Assembly: GCA_024138015.1 (NCBI GenBank)
Contig: JAMXBB010000011.1
Span: forward strand, 45,718,900 to 45,782,899
Reading direction: 5' to 3'
DNA: 64,000 bases
From: Lumnitzera littorea
Taxonomy: Eukaryota > Streptophyta > Magnoliopsida > Myrtales > Combretaceae
Numbering within the stretch: position 1 is the stretch's first letter; each line of letters opens with the position of its first letter. This document shows, one piece after another, positions 9,142 through 21,732 of this stretch. The translations under genes were made by a program, and so were the position numbers. The notes under the pieces were generated by a model. The model made no database searches, was not told the DNA's origin, and worked only from the letters and a program-made list of their open reading frames with translations.

Positions 9142-11608
9142 TGTAGATACCCCATTTTTGTTGCCCTTTATTTTAAATTTAGTTTCTTTTTATTTTTGTT
9201 TTGGGGCTAAGTTTATTAAAAATACAAAAAAATAAAAATAAAAAATTGAAAAATCTAAAAAAATTGTGAAAAATTAAAAAATATAAAATGTAAAAGTGTC
9301 CGAGTCTAGTTAGTGAATCGTTTAGGGTTGGATCAAGTAGTAGTTGAAAATATACATGTGATTTGATAAATTTTAAGCCCTTTTAAAATTGAACTTCATT
9401 AAAAAAATATTTTTGGAAAAAAATCTAGTAAAAATTTGATAATCTTTTATGGATTTGGTATAAGTCTTATAAAGTCATTGACGAAAAGGCCAAATCTTAC
9501 AAAGATTTGTTGAAATATTTATTAAAATAAGATTTGATAAAGCCCGATTCTAACTTAAATATTTATCTATGGCCAATCTGTGACTTAATTTTGAAATCTA
9601 TAAAAGAACACTGTTGTATGGATTCATACATAGGATCATGCATGCATAAGTATATAATCCGTTCTCTCCGCTATAGCTTTCTCCTTCTAAACACGATTGC
9701 CACGCTTTCTCTTTGGCTCTTGGAACATACACATGCCACTACAATATACAACAACCATCAAGCAAGAGCCTTCACAATCGTAGTAACCAAACTTAACTAC
9801 CTCCAGGCTTAGCCGCGACACTAGGTGCAATCACCACTAAGCTTATGTAAGCAAACCTAATTACTGGCCACCTTACCAAGCATCATCAAACTAATCTTCC
9901 TCAACCAAAACTAGTACATCTAATGAGTTCCTCACATTCAAAAACCCCCAAACACACTTTCACATCACTAAGAAATACCCCCAATAATCACCATCACCAT
10001 CGATCTTCTAAAACCACCAAAACCATCACAATAACCCAAGTCCCTTGTCCAAACTCATTTTTACTAATGATTTTAACATAGAAGTGTCTTTCCCTGCTTG
10101 AAATAGGTGTTGGAAACCATCAAGAGAAGCCATTGTTGTTGCTCCTCCTCCTTCTATTGGTGACCTGAACTTATAACCTATAGGCTCTGACTTGACTCGA
10201 ATTCATGTGCAGTAAACTTCCTTAGACTCGATTTGCATGCAACAATAGGATAAGGTGGGGGTCTCTTTTGTTTTTTTTTTTTTTTAAATTTTATTTACAT
10301 TTTTTCCTTTTTTTCTTTGTTTATTTTAGCATTTTATTAATAAAAATACACCCTAACTTTAGTAGTTTTTGTATAGGTGCTTAGTAGTGGTTTTTTTATC
10401 ATTGTTAATATTTTTTTTTAATATTATTAGTAGGTTTATGATTTTTTTAGGTCCTAATATGAGTTTCTTTTATAGGTCATTATGTTATTCCACATGTATT
10501 AGTAGTTTTTATATAGGTTGCATATTCATCATAGAAGTTACATGGAATTACATATTTTCCATAAAAATTTGCACATTTTATTTCTTCTCCTAAAATATTC
10601 ACCTTTTGCATATTTTTAGTAAAATTGCATTTTTAGGAAAGATTGCATTTTTTTAGATAAAATTGCATATTTTTAGTAAATTTGCATTTTTTAGAAAACA
10701 TTACATCTTGGTAGATAAAATTTTATTTTGCAAGTAAAAATTTGCAATTTTTGGGTGAAATCACATTTTTAGATAAAAATTACATTTTTTCATAAAATTG
10801 CATCTTTTAGGGAATAATTGCATCTTTCGTATCTTGATTTAAAATTTGCATCTAAGTTTGCATATCTTTAGATATTTTAGGAAATTTTAGGAAAAATTGG
10901 TTCCTATCAGTGAGTTGGTTTTCATAAAATAAAAATCTTAATTTGGTTTTCTTAAAAAATTAGGCTTTTTAAAATTAGATGAAAAAAAAAATAGGTCTCT
11001 TAGCATTTTTTTCTTAATAAAAATAAAAAATTTTGAAAACGTAAACATAGCTTATTTTCAAAAATAAAATTTGTCAATGTACTAAAATTTTCTAAAAAAA
11101 ATGAGAACTATGATAATTTTGATCCCGATAGCGAGTACATACATACCTCTTGAGTAATCATAAAATTTGAAAAATATTTTTTTCATTCTTTTAGGTAAAA
11201 TTCATATTAAAAGATAATAAAAAATTCATTTTTATGCATTTTTTACATTTTTGCATGTTTCATACTTTAAGAAAAATTCTAAAATAAAGGCCCATTAGTT
11301 ATTTTTCTTAATTTTTACATAGAGACAAGTGTCTTAATAAGTTAGCCTCTAAATCTAGGTTTTTTGGTTAAAGTTTTCAAAAAAAAAAAAATAATAGAGA
11401 ATTAGTGGGTTAGTGACCTAATTAGGGTTTCTTTCGCCCAAGAAACCTTAATCCGTTTTTATACAAGTATAATTGATTGGCGAGTCCTAAATCATTTTCA
11501 AAATATTTTTTAGAAAACGTTTTCCTTAATTTAATGTTAAGTATTTTATATTAAGCGGGTTGGACTTAGTATAAAATAAATTAAGGAAAATTAAGATAGG
11601 GCTTAACT
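9142..11608 (+). repeat. T1 5' LTR (about 2.47 kb)
   Basis: It starts TGTAGATACCCC after GGTAA, a start typical of Tat/Ogre LTRs, and is homologous to 51198-53492, with good alignment from about 9425. Near 11127 is GCGAGTACATACATACCTC, resembling a segment near the 3' part of Tat-lineage LTRs. Homology with the second copy ends at GGGCTTAAC (11607). A PBS-like TTGGCGAGTCC at about 11475 lies inside the homologous block, so it either marks an earlier LTR end or is part of the LTR. The middle is rich in TTGCATTTTTAGG-like units. Confidence 0.7.
11422..11451 (+). other. Conserved 12-bp stem hairpin in the T1 LTR
   Basis: Arms TTAGGGTTTCTT and AAGAAACCTTAA flank a 6-base loop, with one G-U type mismatch. 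The second LTR has the same arms at 53290-53319 with a different loop sequence. It could form an RNA structure in transcripts. Confidence 0.6.
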
Positions 11609-12596
11609 AAAAATTAATGGGCCTTTATTTTTCTTTTTTTAAACATGTATATTATATAGTTGTATTAATTGGGTTTAAGTTATCCAGGCTTACTAAAAAG
11701 AGCTCGACCCAATGGATCTTTATTGGGGAATTTAGGGGGGTTTAATTTGTTTTGCATTATTTGTGTACTTAGGCGTAGTTGGACTCGAGCTACCTTAGGG
11801 AATTGGGACAGGCTGCCATTATATAATTATTAGGTTGCTGGGGTTTTTACCTCCTCCTAGTTATGATAGGTGAGTTTACTTATGCTTCGATATAGCCCAT
11901 TAAACATTTCTCTAAGAATATCTGAGTCTACAAAGCTTGAGACCTATAGATCCTACTCTCCTACATCATTATAAAGTAAAAAGGGTCAGTAAATTTTAAA
12001 TTATAGGAATTTGAAAAGAATTGTTACAACTTGTGACCAATTAGGCCTCTATTTTCAAAAATTAAATTAATCACACACGCATGTACATGCATGTATGCAC
12101 GCGCGTGCGCACACATACACACACAAGTGCCTATGAGATTTATTTATTTTTTTTAAATTACAAATTCATCATACGTTTATAATAATTCTATTTCTATAAT
12201 TTATTAATTACCGATCCTTATTGCAATGCATGCATGTATAGCATATTGCATCAATTTTTTATTTTTATTTTAATTTGTATATGTTGATTTTATATGTGTA
12301 TATATATTTTTTCTCTTGTATTATATATACTGTTATTTGTATTACCGTATAATATATGTCCTATGTACCATAATATTTTGTTTTCTTTTATGAGTAAAAG
12401 GGTGTGTAATATAATATTTAACATGGAAGACACAAAATTACTAATACTCCTTTATATTATGATGTAACAATGTTTATAAATGAATTCTTTTGTATCAACC
12501 TGTAAATTTTCTTTTTAGGGCATGTGATATGGAAATTAGCTACTATAAAGATTAATATAAAACTATCATTTTTTTAGGTTTCCTAACTAATTTTCA

Positions 12597-12627
<31 letters not shown>

Positions 12628-13117
12628 CAGTTTCGTGATGACTTTTACTTGGTTGATTTCTATTTCAATGTCTCACACGTACTATACTGTTAAGAACTAA
12701 CAAAAAAAAAAAAAAAATTTAACTCTTAGATTTCTATTGTAAATTATTTGTCACCCTAAGGTCATGAATCTTGTAAATATCTAGTTCTCACTTTTCATTA
12801 CCTTTGTAGTAAAACATATTTACCCATTAAGTTGTCATAGTTTTGATAGAGTTTTTTCCATGAGTTATCACCATCGTGCCCTTTTCTTCTAGGTTATCAT
12901 CCTTTAATAAGTTTTTTCATTGTAAAAAAAAAAAAAAAAAAATTCCACCTCTGTATGTCATCCTTTTAATACAATTGTCATCTTTTGTCTTAGTTGTCAA
13001 TCTTGTTTCCATCTTCATATTAGTGTGAAAAGTCTAGGTTTGTTAATGTCAATTTTAGGCTACTTATAATGTAAGAAAAGGGGGATGCATTGTTGCTAAC
13101 AAGAAGGGATTATTGTG
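11609..13117 (+). other. T1 leader, non-coding, with microsatellites
   Basis: No ORF of interest. It holds a CA/TG-rich alternating stretch at about 12066-12125 and an (AT)n run at 12598-12624, plus poly-A and poly-T tracts. Long leaders before gag are normal for Tat-type elements. Confidence 0.5.
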
Positions 13118-15060
13118 CTGGATTTGAAAGATTGCCTTTTATATGGTCCAGCCCAACCTGAAGTGCATAGTCAAATGTTTGAAGCTTTTGAATAGAGGAT
13201 AGCCACAACAGAACAGTTTTTAAGCAAGCATGAGAAACAAGTCGAGAGTATGGTCCATACCTAAGCCTAGGTGTCTATTGATACACCATCTCAAGCAGAC
13301 CATTATGAAGAATTGCAGGTTCATGAGCTTGACAATAGCAACAAAGGCCTAAAGAAAGAATTGGAGCAAAAATTGATGAAGATGGAGGAAGAGATCTTTT
13401 AGAAAATTGAAGGGAAAATGGGAGCTTTAAAGGGTCGTGGGAGCAAAGTGATCTATGGTTGAGCAATGTTTATAATCTTAAAGACGAGCTACCTAAGAAG
13501 TTTGAGGTGCCAGATTTTGAAAAATATGATGGAAAAAGTTGCCCTAAGCTCCACCTTTAGCTTTATGTCGACAGGATGACCTAATTCACCAAATATGAGT
13601 AGTTAATGATTCAGAGTTTCAAAGGTAGCCTAACTAGGCCAACATTTTAACATGGTATGCCTAACTAGACTTAGCTATACATGGGATAAGTTAGCCAAGG
13701 CCTTTTATTAGTAGTACAAGTTTAATGAAGAAGTCACTCCTTCATTTATGGATTTAAGTAACATGAAAATGAAACCAATCGAGTCCTTTGAAGTATATGG
13801 CTATGGATACAGATCTATAATCGTTCAAGTCATAGTACATTTGCTAGAAAATGAACTGATCAATCTGTTCATCTATACATTAGGTGAACCTTATTATGAT
13901 CACCTTTTGGGCCATACTGCCCTTATATTGGCGGACGTAGTTACAGTTGGTAATCGTATTGAAGATGCCATTAGAGCGAGAAGATTGATAAGGAAGAAAT
14001 CAGCCTCGTTAGATTTAGAAGCCCCTATGAACACCACAATGCCCCATTTGACTATACACAAGCCTAATGCCTTAAACATTGGCTTAGAGCACAAGCAAAA
14101 TAAGCAAGGCCTGAAAACATTAAGAAGGAGGTTTACTTAGATTACGATTCTTATGTCTCAAGTTTATCATCGCCTAAGAGGAGAAGGTTTATTGCATCTT
14201 AAGACTCTAATGCTAGGGTATAGACCTAAAAAATACGACCTTGATGCACAATGTAAGTATTGCATTAGTTAACAGGAGCATGTTACTGATCATTAGTAGG
14301 AGTTGAAGAATAGAGTTTAAGATTTGATTGACGAAAAATTGGTCCAATTGGACTTCGTCAAGGATCTAGGGCCTAAATTCCATACAGAGCCTGTAATCAA
14401 CATGATATAAAGTTTGGAAAAGTTGCTAAAGACAGATTTGAATGGTCAAGCCTAAGGGGTATATCACTGCTAGGGTTAGGAAAAAAGGGTTGCAACTTTA
14501 GAAGAGAAGTTGGCGATGTTAGAAGAAAGACTTACATGTATAGAAATGGCAATGGGTTATGTACTTAAGTAGCTCAAACACTTAGCTCCTATTACGGGTA
14601 AGATGTTACAACCTAAGCATGAGGATGATTAAGGGAAGGATAGTCAGGAACGAATGAGCTAATTAGGAAAACTCAAGATCATGATAAGCCCATTTATAGC
14701 AAAAGGAGGCAACTTGCACAATTCAAGATTTTAATGGCCTAAGTGTTCGAGCGACTAAGAGAAGTAGGTTTGCTAACATGTAAAATCCTAGGAAAGAAGT
14801 ACAGGTCAAAGGATCATGGCCGTAGCAAATGGTGTAAATATCATATGGGCCTAGTTAGGCATACCATAGAGAATTTTTGGAAATTGAAGTATAAAGAGCA
14901 AGATTTAATTGATGTAGAGATTATCCAGCTAGGCTTTCTATAAGCCAATTGATCTATTGGTGGTAGTATCCCTTTCTTAGGTTTTGAAGAAGCATCAAAT
15001 AGATAACCTCCAACATCGAGTATCAAAGGCCTACTACTATCATCTAACAAAATAGCTCAT
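13118..15060 (+). pseudogene. T1 gag, Tat/Ogre type (broken by stops and frameshifts)
   Basis: Gag is the structural protein of the virus-like particle. The N-terminal coiled coil (TTEQFLSKHEKQVESM) is followed by FEVPDFEKYDGKSCPKLHL, a signature of Tat/Ogre gag. The clean part at 13748-14140 continues with MDLSNMKMKPIESFEVY, GEPYYDHLLGHTALILADVV and a GNRIEDAIRARRL segment. A C-terminal block at 14743-14943 reads VFERLREVGLL, then CKYHMGLVRHTIENFWKLKY; the position after EN is usually Cys in this lineage and here is Phe. At least two frames are used. No protease or RT follows before the non-coding stretch. Confidence 0.8.
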
Positions 15061-17084
15061 CTTTTGAAGCAATTAGACATACCTTTAGGAGCTCAATTCA
15101 ATTGAATAAGCTAAGTTAGAAGAAGTTATAAAGATAGGGGCAAAAAGTCGAAAAGAGTTTTAGTTCCTACATTTATAACCTTTCATTTTGGAGCTTTTAC
15201 TGGGTATAAGCTATTCAAATAAAGTGTTTTTTTTTTGTGCATTTTGTTTTTCCATGATGTAAACTTAGCCAAACTCAATGGGGCATATTTTTAGCCTTCC
15301 ATTAATGAAACAATTTATGCAAATTTAGGGTAAGTGAAAATGGATAAAGTAAATTTGAACTCAAAACATAAAATTTTCTACCTAAAGGAATGGTAACGCA
15401 TTACTTGAAAGGTTTAGATTGAAAAGAAGCTAACTATACCCCAAACACTAACCCTAAACACATGAGACTTGAGTGACGCAATTTGAGTACCTAGGCTCAT
15501 TCCTTAAAGGAGGTCTATCTTGAATTTGGTACATGTGTCAAAATGATGTTAGGCATTCAGTTCATCATCCCTAAATACGATTATCCCTTGTAAAACTCAT
15601 TTGAGTGTTGTAAGGATCTTTTTTTTTTTTTTAAATTAGTCCTGTGAAAAACTACCTCACACTAGGGCAATCGTGATGTTAGAGTCATTAATTCAGGGAA
15701 AACGGAACAAAGTAACTTGTGCTTACCTCAGTTGCAACAATTTATGAGAAATTATTGCTATATAAATCTAGTTTTTTTTGGAATGAAGAAGAGCTTCAAA
15801 CCATACACACTTTACTCAGGCCCATACATTCACCTAAATGCCTCGAGCCCATGGATTTTTCTTAAACCCTTTAAACCCATATATACTTCACCTAAGCCCA
15901 TACACATTTCACCTAAGATCATACACTTTGAACCTATGGTTTTAGGCTTTGAATCTCTTCAAAAGAAAACTTAGAAATATGGTGAGTGATCACTTTGATA
16001 AAAGAAAAAAGAAAAAAAAAAAAGAAAGAAGGAAAAAAAAAGGAAAAATAAAAAGTAAACAAAAAAGAGAGGAGAGAAAAACTTGAAAAAAAAAATGAAA
16101 GGAAAGGAAAAAAAAAAAAAAGAAGAGAAAGAGAATAAGGAAAAGAGAAGAAATTGAAAGTGAGTTAGGTGATTACCTCTGTGGATGAGCCCAAATTGCC
16201 AATAAGCCTAAGGTCCAAATTTGTGATGAAATCTCAAGATGAAACGCATGACTTTCCAATGGAATCCTAAGGTTAAACACTTTAATTTCCTAAGCCCTAA
16301 AGCATGAGGCCATAATTTTATAGTCCCATCTACCATACCATGTCTAATAAAGCTCCTTTGACTAAAAAAATGGACTTGTCTTAAGCAAAATTTGCTTATG
16401 AAGTTGGGGCAAGCCCTTATTTAGTTTGTTCCTAAGTTCTTGGCTTATGAACTTAGGATAGAATATATAAGATTTCTTTCAAAATTGGCCATAATACATT
16501 GATATCCTTTTGCTCAAATTACTGACCAAAAGCCTTACATTTTAAACTCAGAAAGGATTGACTGTATCATTTACAAGACATACCATAATTTTCAGAATTG
16601 ATGCGAAGAGTGAAAACAAGTCTATGAGAATTGTGAGGAAGTCCTCTTAAACTAAACATTTTAAGTAATGATAATCATTCCATCAATAGAAAATCGAAGG
16701 ACAATTAAGTGTTTTCTCAAGAACATGATGGTCATTTACCCCGGGTTTAAAATCAGTGCCTTTGGAAAGTTGAGAAATCGTGAAATATAGTCCAAGAAAC
16801 AAGATTGAAAGAATGAGTGATTGTTGAATAGTAAGGCAAGTCCATTACTTATACATGATCTTCAAAGCTTATGAAATTCATCTACTTATTAGTAACGCAA
16901 TTATCCACCAAAATGAGTGCATTTTCTAGAATACCCCAATTTTCAAAAGAAAAATGAAGAGTTTTTAAAAGTTGTTAAAAAGATTCTTTAAAGCTAAAAT
17001 TTTCACAAATTCACTAGAATCCCTTAAGCTCAAGTCTAGATTAATTTGTTATAACTCATCGAAGCCCTTGAAATTCCTAAATCA
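15061..17084 (+). other. T1 non-coding stretch between gag and minisatellite
   Basis: No supported gene. It contains short CCCATACA...TTCACCTAA repeats near 15818-15925, a homopurine tract at about 15999-16155, and unremarkable A+T-rich DNA. In a complete Tat element pol would lie here, so pol is deleted or was never present. Confidence 0.5.
15999..16155 (+). repeat. Homopurine (A/G) tract, ~155 bp
   Basis: The plus strand is almost entirely A and G, with only a few C and T interruptions. Such tracts can form triplexes. In Tat-type elements polypurine stretches occur in the 3' half. It may also be simple-sequence expansion. Confidence 0.7.
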
Positions 17085-17376
17085 CTTGCCTATTAGAGTG
17101 TTATCCTATTTGTTGTTGAATCGTCTGCTCATTGGAGAACCATCTAGTCTTTTCTAGGTTCACTTACTCGAAAGTGCATTGTCTTATCCTTTTCTAGGTT
17201 GCTTACCAGTGAGAGTGCTAGTCTATTCTTTGTCGAATTGCCTGCTCGAAAGAGCGCCATCTTATCCTTTTTTGGATCGCTTGCTCAAAAGAGCACCATC
17301 CTATTCTTTGTTGGATCACTTGCTCAAAAGAGTGCTGTCTTATTCTTTATCGAATTGTATGCTCATAAGAGTGCTA
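17085..17376 (+). repeat. 39-bp minisatellite, about 7.5 units, cut by C2
   Basis: Units start at 17085, 17124, 17163, 17202, 17241, 17280, 17319 and 17358 (partial). Each resembles CTTGCTCAAAAGAGYRCC then a T-rich half ending GGATCA or GAATTG. The period is a multiple of three, so it translates as a 13-residue repeat (LLKRAPSYSLLDH type) in one frame, probably by chance. The last unit stops after 19 bases where the C2 LTR begins. Confidence 0.9.
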
Positions 17377-17527
17377 TGTTGGTCCCAGTTAAGTAACTAG
17401 GGGGGGAGGAGTGAGTCGGTTACTTTTTAAAATTTAAGATAAATGTGGTTTTTCTTAAAAGATTTTTCCTTAGAGAACTTAATTGATTTGGCTTGAAGAT
17501 ATATGGATAAAAAATGTAAATTAAGTG
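17377..17527 (-). repeat. C2 3' LTR, outer piece
   Basis: TGTTGGTCCCAGTTAAGTAA matches the inner edge of the C2 5' LTR at 50470. The LTR resumes at 31882 after C1; both pieces total about 1.28 kb. Bases 17523-17527 (AAGTG) are the C1 target duplication. Confidence 0.85.
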
Positions 17528-18903
17528 TGCTAGATATTTCTCATACATTTTAATGATAACACAAGGGGTTAAAAGCTAATGAATCTTTAAGAGTGCAAGC
17601 TTACGGAAAGTTTTTTAGAAAGTGTAAATTCACAAAATTATGTTGCATTTAGAAGCTTCAAATTGATTGTAAATAGTTTATTGTGAAAAGTCTTTAAAAA
17701 GTATTACAAAAGCTTTTATAAGAAGAATTGGTACAGCACTTCAGAAACAAAAGGCTAATACTCTTCAGAAGGTTTTTCAAAAAGTAAGTTTGGAAAGTTG
17801 ACGTTGAAATTCATTTTTAAATCAGATTCGGATAATCAAGCCCTAGCTCTACTAGATTAAGTATATTAGGAAAATACATTTAATTCCATTTTAGATGGAA
17901 TCATGATTCATAGGGATTATTTTTAAGCGAAAATATATTTGGATAAATCAAGATATATACAATCTTGGATAAGGATAAGGTTGATTCGATTTTTGTGGGA
18001 TTTCAAATTTTGAACACAAGGCTTATCCGAAGATAGCTAACAAAAGATGATCTTTTCAAATTCAAATGAAAGCTTATCTGGTGATTACAAATTGATGATT
18101 ATCAGAGCTAAACAAGATAAGGAGAATTAGTTTTGAATTTTTAAATGACCAAGATCTTCTCACAAAAATATCTAAGGACTATCCTTTACATTCTAACGGT
18201 TGGATAATTATGAAAGTAGAGATAATTTTTTGATTTTTAGCCATTGGAAAAACTTAATATAAAAGAAAAAGGGATTCAAAACGTTGAAATACATCTCTGA
18301 AGGAATAATATCGTTGCACAAAAATTTCTTGATCAGTTTTTACCTTCTGAAAAGCTTTAAAAAGTTCTTTAGATACTTCTTCAGAGAGTTGCACTAAATC
18401 AAAGTTCTATAACAAGTGTTATTTCTTTCAAGTGCAAAATTGTTTGAGACTTGTATTTTTGTTCTCACTTGTAATCTCTATATTTTATTATAGAGAAAAG
18501 ATAGTTTGAACTCTATGGATCTGTATTAATCTAGATTGTAGAGAGGCTAGATAGGCAGAGTAGAGTATTGTAAAGTTATTGTGACAAATGCTTGTAATCT
18601 ATTTGTGATTTGTTTTAATGAATCAAGTGGAACGACATTGATGAAGTGGACCGGGTCCTCAGAAGTGGAGCTGAAAGAGAGTAGTAGGGAGAAGGTCGAA
18701 GCTCTATAAAATCTTTGCTTGATATTCTCCTTCCTTACTCTTTTAATTTGTGTTATTTAATTGTTGTTTAATTGTATGTTGAAATACCACTGTTCACCAA
18801 ATTAAGTTATTAAAAGGGGTAATCTTATTTTTATATTGAAAAGTTTTCAAAAGTTTAAAGATATCAATTTACCTGCGCTCTTAATATCATATAGGGACCA
18901 ACA
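17528..18903 (+). repeat. C1 5' LTR (1376 bp)
   Basis: TGCTAGATATTTC to GGGACCAACA, directly followed by the primer site. A TATA-like ATATAAAAG lies near 18257. The 3' LTR aligns at both ends but lacks about 715 bp of the middle, including this TATA region. Confidence 0.92.
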
Positions 18904-18905
18904 AT

Positions 18906-18917
18906 TGGTATCAGAGT
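18906..18917 (+). other. C1 primer binding site (tRNA-iMet)
   Basis: TGGTATCAGAGT lies 2 bp after the LTR and differs from the standard site TGGTATCAGAGC only at the last base. Confidence 0.9.
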
Positions 18918-18960
18918 CTCGCTCTAATATCTTCTAGATTTCAAGATCGTAGGTGAACTA

Positions 18961-20872
18961 AGTGGTAGTTTAACAGTTTAGCTTGGTAAGGCACCATTTT
19001 TTGATGGAACTAACTTTTCTTATTAGAAATTTAGGATGGAGACTTATGTGAAGGCATCAGATTATCAGGCTTGGCAAATTATTTCTGTAGGAGATCTCAA
19101 AGTTCCAACTATTATCACAACAAATGATGATATCCCCAAAGCTAAACTCAATTCAAAGGCTAAGAATCTTTTATTAAGTACTATTGCACGTTTTAAATTT
19201 TATGCAATTACTTCTTATGAAATAGCTAAAAACATTTGTGACACTTTTGTGCAAACTTACGAAGGCACAAAAACCATTAAGGACATAAGAATCAACTCGC
19301 TGGTTCAACAATATGAAACATTTCGTATTCTCCCTAGTGAAGAAATCAAATACTTTTTCAGTAGACTTACTACTATAACTAATAAACTATCTACTCTTGG
19401 CAAAGTTATTAGTGATGCAGATATGGTATGCAAGATGTTAAGGATTCTTTTCAAAATTTAGAATGCAAAGAAAACAGCCGTAAAAGAAGCTTGTGATTTG
19501 AAGACATTAACACTAAGTCAATTATGTAGCAAGCTCATGGCATATGAAACTGATTTTTTCAAATCAAAAGGCACTTCAAAAGATATGGGGAAGAGGACCA
19601 TAGCTTTCAAAGCTAAAGAAACAGATACTGATTTAGAAGGAGAAGATTCATCTGAAGAAGAAGAAGAGGACATGATACTACTATCTAGAAAGCTCAATAA
19701 ATGGCTTAAGAAAAAGGGTAAGAAAACATTTACTAAAATGTTTATTACTAATAAGAATCGATTCATTGATGCAGGGAAGTCAATCAAAGAAAAAGAAGAG
19801 AAGAAGGTTAAAAAGGAGATTATTTGCTATGAATGCAAGAAGCCTAGACATATCAAATACGAATGTCCTTTGTTGATCAAGAAAATGGAGAAATTTAAGA
19901 AGAAACGCAAATCTTTGATGGCAACATGGAGTGATCTAGAGAATTTAGAAATTGAATTAGAAGGTTTAGAAGAATGCGAGGAAGCTAATTTATGTCTTAT
20001 GGTATTTTTTGAGGTAGATTCTAAAATTGATTTTGATTTTGATTTAGATGTACCTGACAATATATGTGCTAAAATTAACAAACTACTCAAAGCCCTTTTC
20101 AAGTCAAGCAATAAAATATCTAAACTTGAATTTGAGGTTAAAATGTTGAAAATCAAAAAGCATGCATTTAGTCAATCTAATAAGTTGCTAGTAGATGAAA
20201 ATGATTTTTTGAAAAATGACCTTGAAAGCTTACATATTTCTTATGAAGCTTTAGTTAACGAAAATCTAATTTTAAAAAAAGAAATTAAGAATTTGAAAAA
20301 TCGTGTGGAAGATCTATCTAAGACAATTAAGAATACCTTTTGCAAGTATGATGAAAGTGATAAGAAACTACAAATGTTGATTTCTTGCTAAAGGATGGAT
20401 GATTCAAAATCTGGACTAGGTTTTGAATTTGGTGAAACATCTAAGACAAAGAAAGAAATAGTTTTTGTTAAATCAAAAGATGAAAAGCAAGAAATGATTA
20501 AAAGTAGGGAAAACAACAAAGTGTTCGAACCTATAAAAAAGAAAAACATAAGGTTTTCTCAAAATAACAAGAAGTATCATTTTAGAGGGTACAACAGAAG
20601 GTTGAACATAAGACATTTCAGAAAGAGTCCAAACCAAAGGAAAGTGGTAAGTAATAGGTATACTGAATAGAAATCTTATGCTTGTTTTCTTTTTAATAAA
20701 ATAGGTCACATAGAAAAATACCGTTTTTACAAAAAATACTAGCTTCATAATAACTAAGGTACAAATCAAAACATGAGCTTGAATTCCTACGGACCTAACT
20801 TCACTGGGTTTGTAAATAGATTTGATTATGCTTTAATGTTTGTAGGACTATGAAGCATAGATAAAAAGAACA
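18961..20872 (+). pseudogene. C1 gag (Sirevirus type) with zinc knuckles
   Basis: Gag encapsidates element RNA. One frame runs from the KAPFFDGTNFSY start region through 19036-19461, 19498-20391 and 20395-20670, broken only by stops (for example one where TGG is expected after SY). Residues TLTLSQLCSKLMAYE and the acidic EEEEEDMILLSRKLNKWLKK are typical of Sirevirus gag. The CCHC knuckle CYECKKPRHIKYEC (19825-19866) is intact; a second one at 20683-20724 has lost two cysteines. A long coiled coil follows the first knuckle. A one-base frameshift near 20872 separates gag from protease. No clear ATG is left at the start. Confidence 0.88.
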
Positions 20873-21732
20873 TGGTATCTTGATAGTGGATGTTCAAGAC
20901 ATATGACTAGTGACCCTTTGTTGTTCACAAATCTCGAATGGAAAGAAGATGGTTATGTGAAGTTTAGTAACAATGGTAGAGGTAAAATAATTGTGGTAGG
21001 ATCAATTGGTTTGGTACCTCATTCAATCATAAATGTATTGTTGATTAAAGGATTAGAACATAACTTATTAAGTATAAGTCAATTGTTTGATAAAGGATAT
21101 TGACTAGTTTTTGAACATGATAAATTTAATTAAGACGGGTTAAAGTTGTTTGAAGGTTTTAGAAAGAAGTATATCTATCTAATTAAACCATTTGAAGTAT
21201 CATTTGAAAGCTGCTTTATTTCCATAAACAGTAATGCTATGCTCTAGCACAAAAGACTAGGACATGTGAATTTTCATCAATTGGAGATCTTGTCGAAAAA
21301 ATGTTTAATCTTAGGTTTACCTAAAATACATGCTCTTGAAAATATATGTTGTGATGCTTGCTTGAAGAATAAAATGAATTTGTTGTCTCATAAGAGTAAA
21401 AAGGTTATTTCTACTCAAAGACCTTTGGAGTTATTGCATTTGGATCTCTTTAGCCCTACTCACATGTTAAGTTTAGGAAGAAATAAATATCGTCTTGTTA
21501 TAATAGATGATTTCTCTAGATTTACTTGGATCTTATTTTTGTGTCATAAAAGTGATGCTTTTAAAAGTCTCTTTAAAAAAAGAGTTGAAAATGAAAAAGG
21601 TCTCTCCATCATCAGATTACAAATTGATCATGGCAAGGAATTTGAAAATTTTGATTTTATTTCGTTTTGTAAAGACAAAGTCATCATCCATAATTTTTCT
21701 ACACCCTATACTCCACAACAAAATGGAGTAGT
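20873..21732 (+). pseudogene. C1 protease and N-terminal/core integrase (interrupted by L1)
   Basis: Protease starts with WYLDSGCSRHMT; the DSG active-site aspartate is at 20882-20884. The integrase zinc-binding region has HKRLGHVNFHQL and CCDACLKNK. The catalytic aspartates are in LHLDLF (21443-21445) and QIDHGKEF (21626-21628). The block stops at QQNGVV, two bases into the last Val codon, where L1 begins. Stops appear at 21102 and 21132. Order and motifs are standard copia. Confidence 0.88.

Noticed and set aside
10369..10593. Hydrophobic ORF in the T1 LTR
   Set aside because: Composition artefact of T-rich DNA; broken in the second LTR copy.
11424..11430. TTAGGGTTT as interstitial telomeric repeat
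   Set aside because: Single unit only, part of the LTR hairpin.
12066..12125. Alternating purine-pyrimidine stretch (CA/TG/CG) as a Z-DNA regulatory site
   Set aside because: Only a short microsatellite in a non-coding leader; no supporting context.
17085..17376. Tandem array as a CRISPR array
   Set aside because: The units are contiguous and similar along their full length, with no unique spacers; the context is a plant retrotransposon.
19518..20156. Two minus-strand ORFs opposite C1 gag
   Set aside because: Rich in Ser, Leu and Ile as expected for the complement of an acidic/basic gag; no domain, no context.
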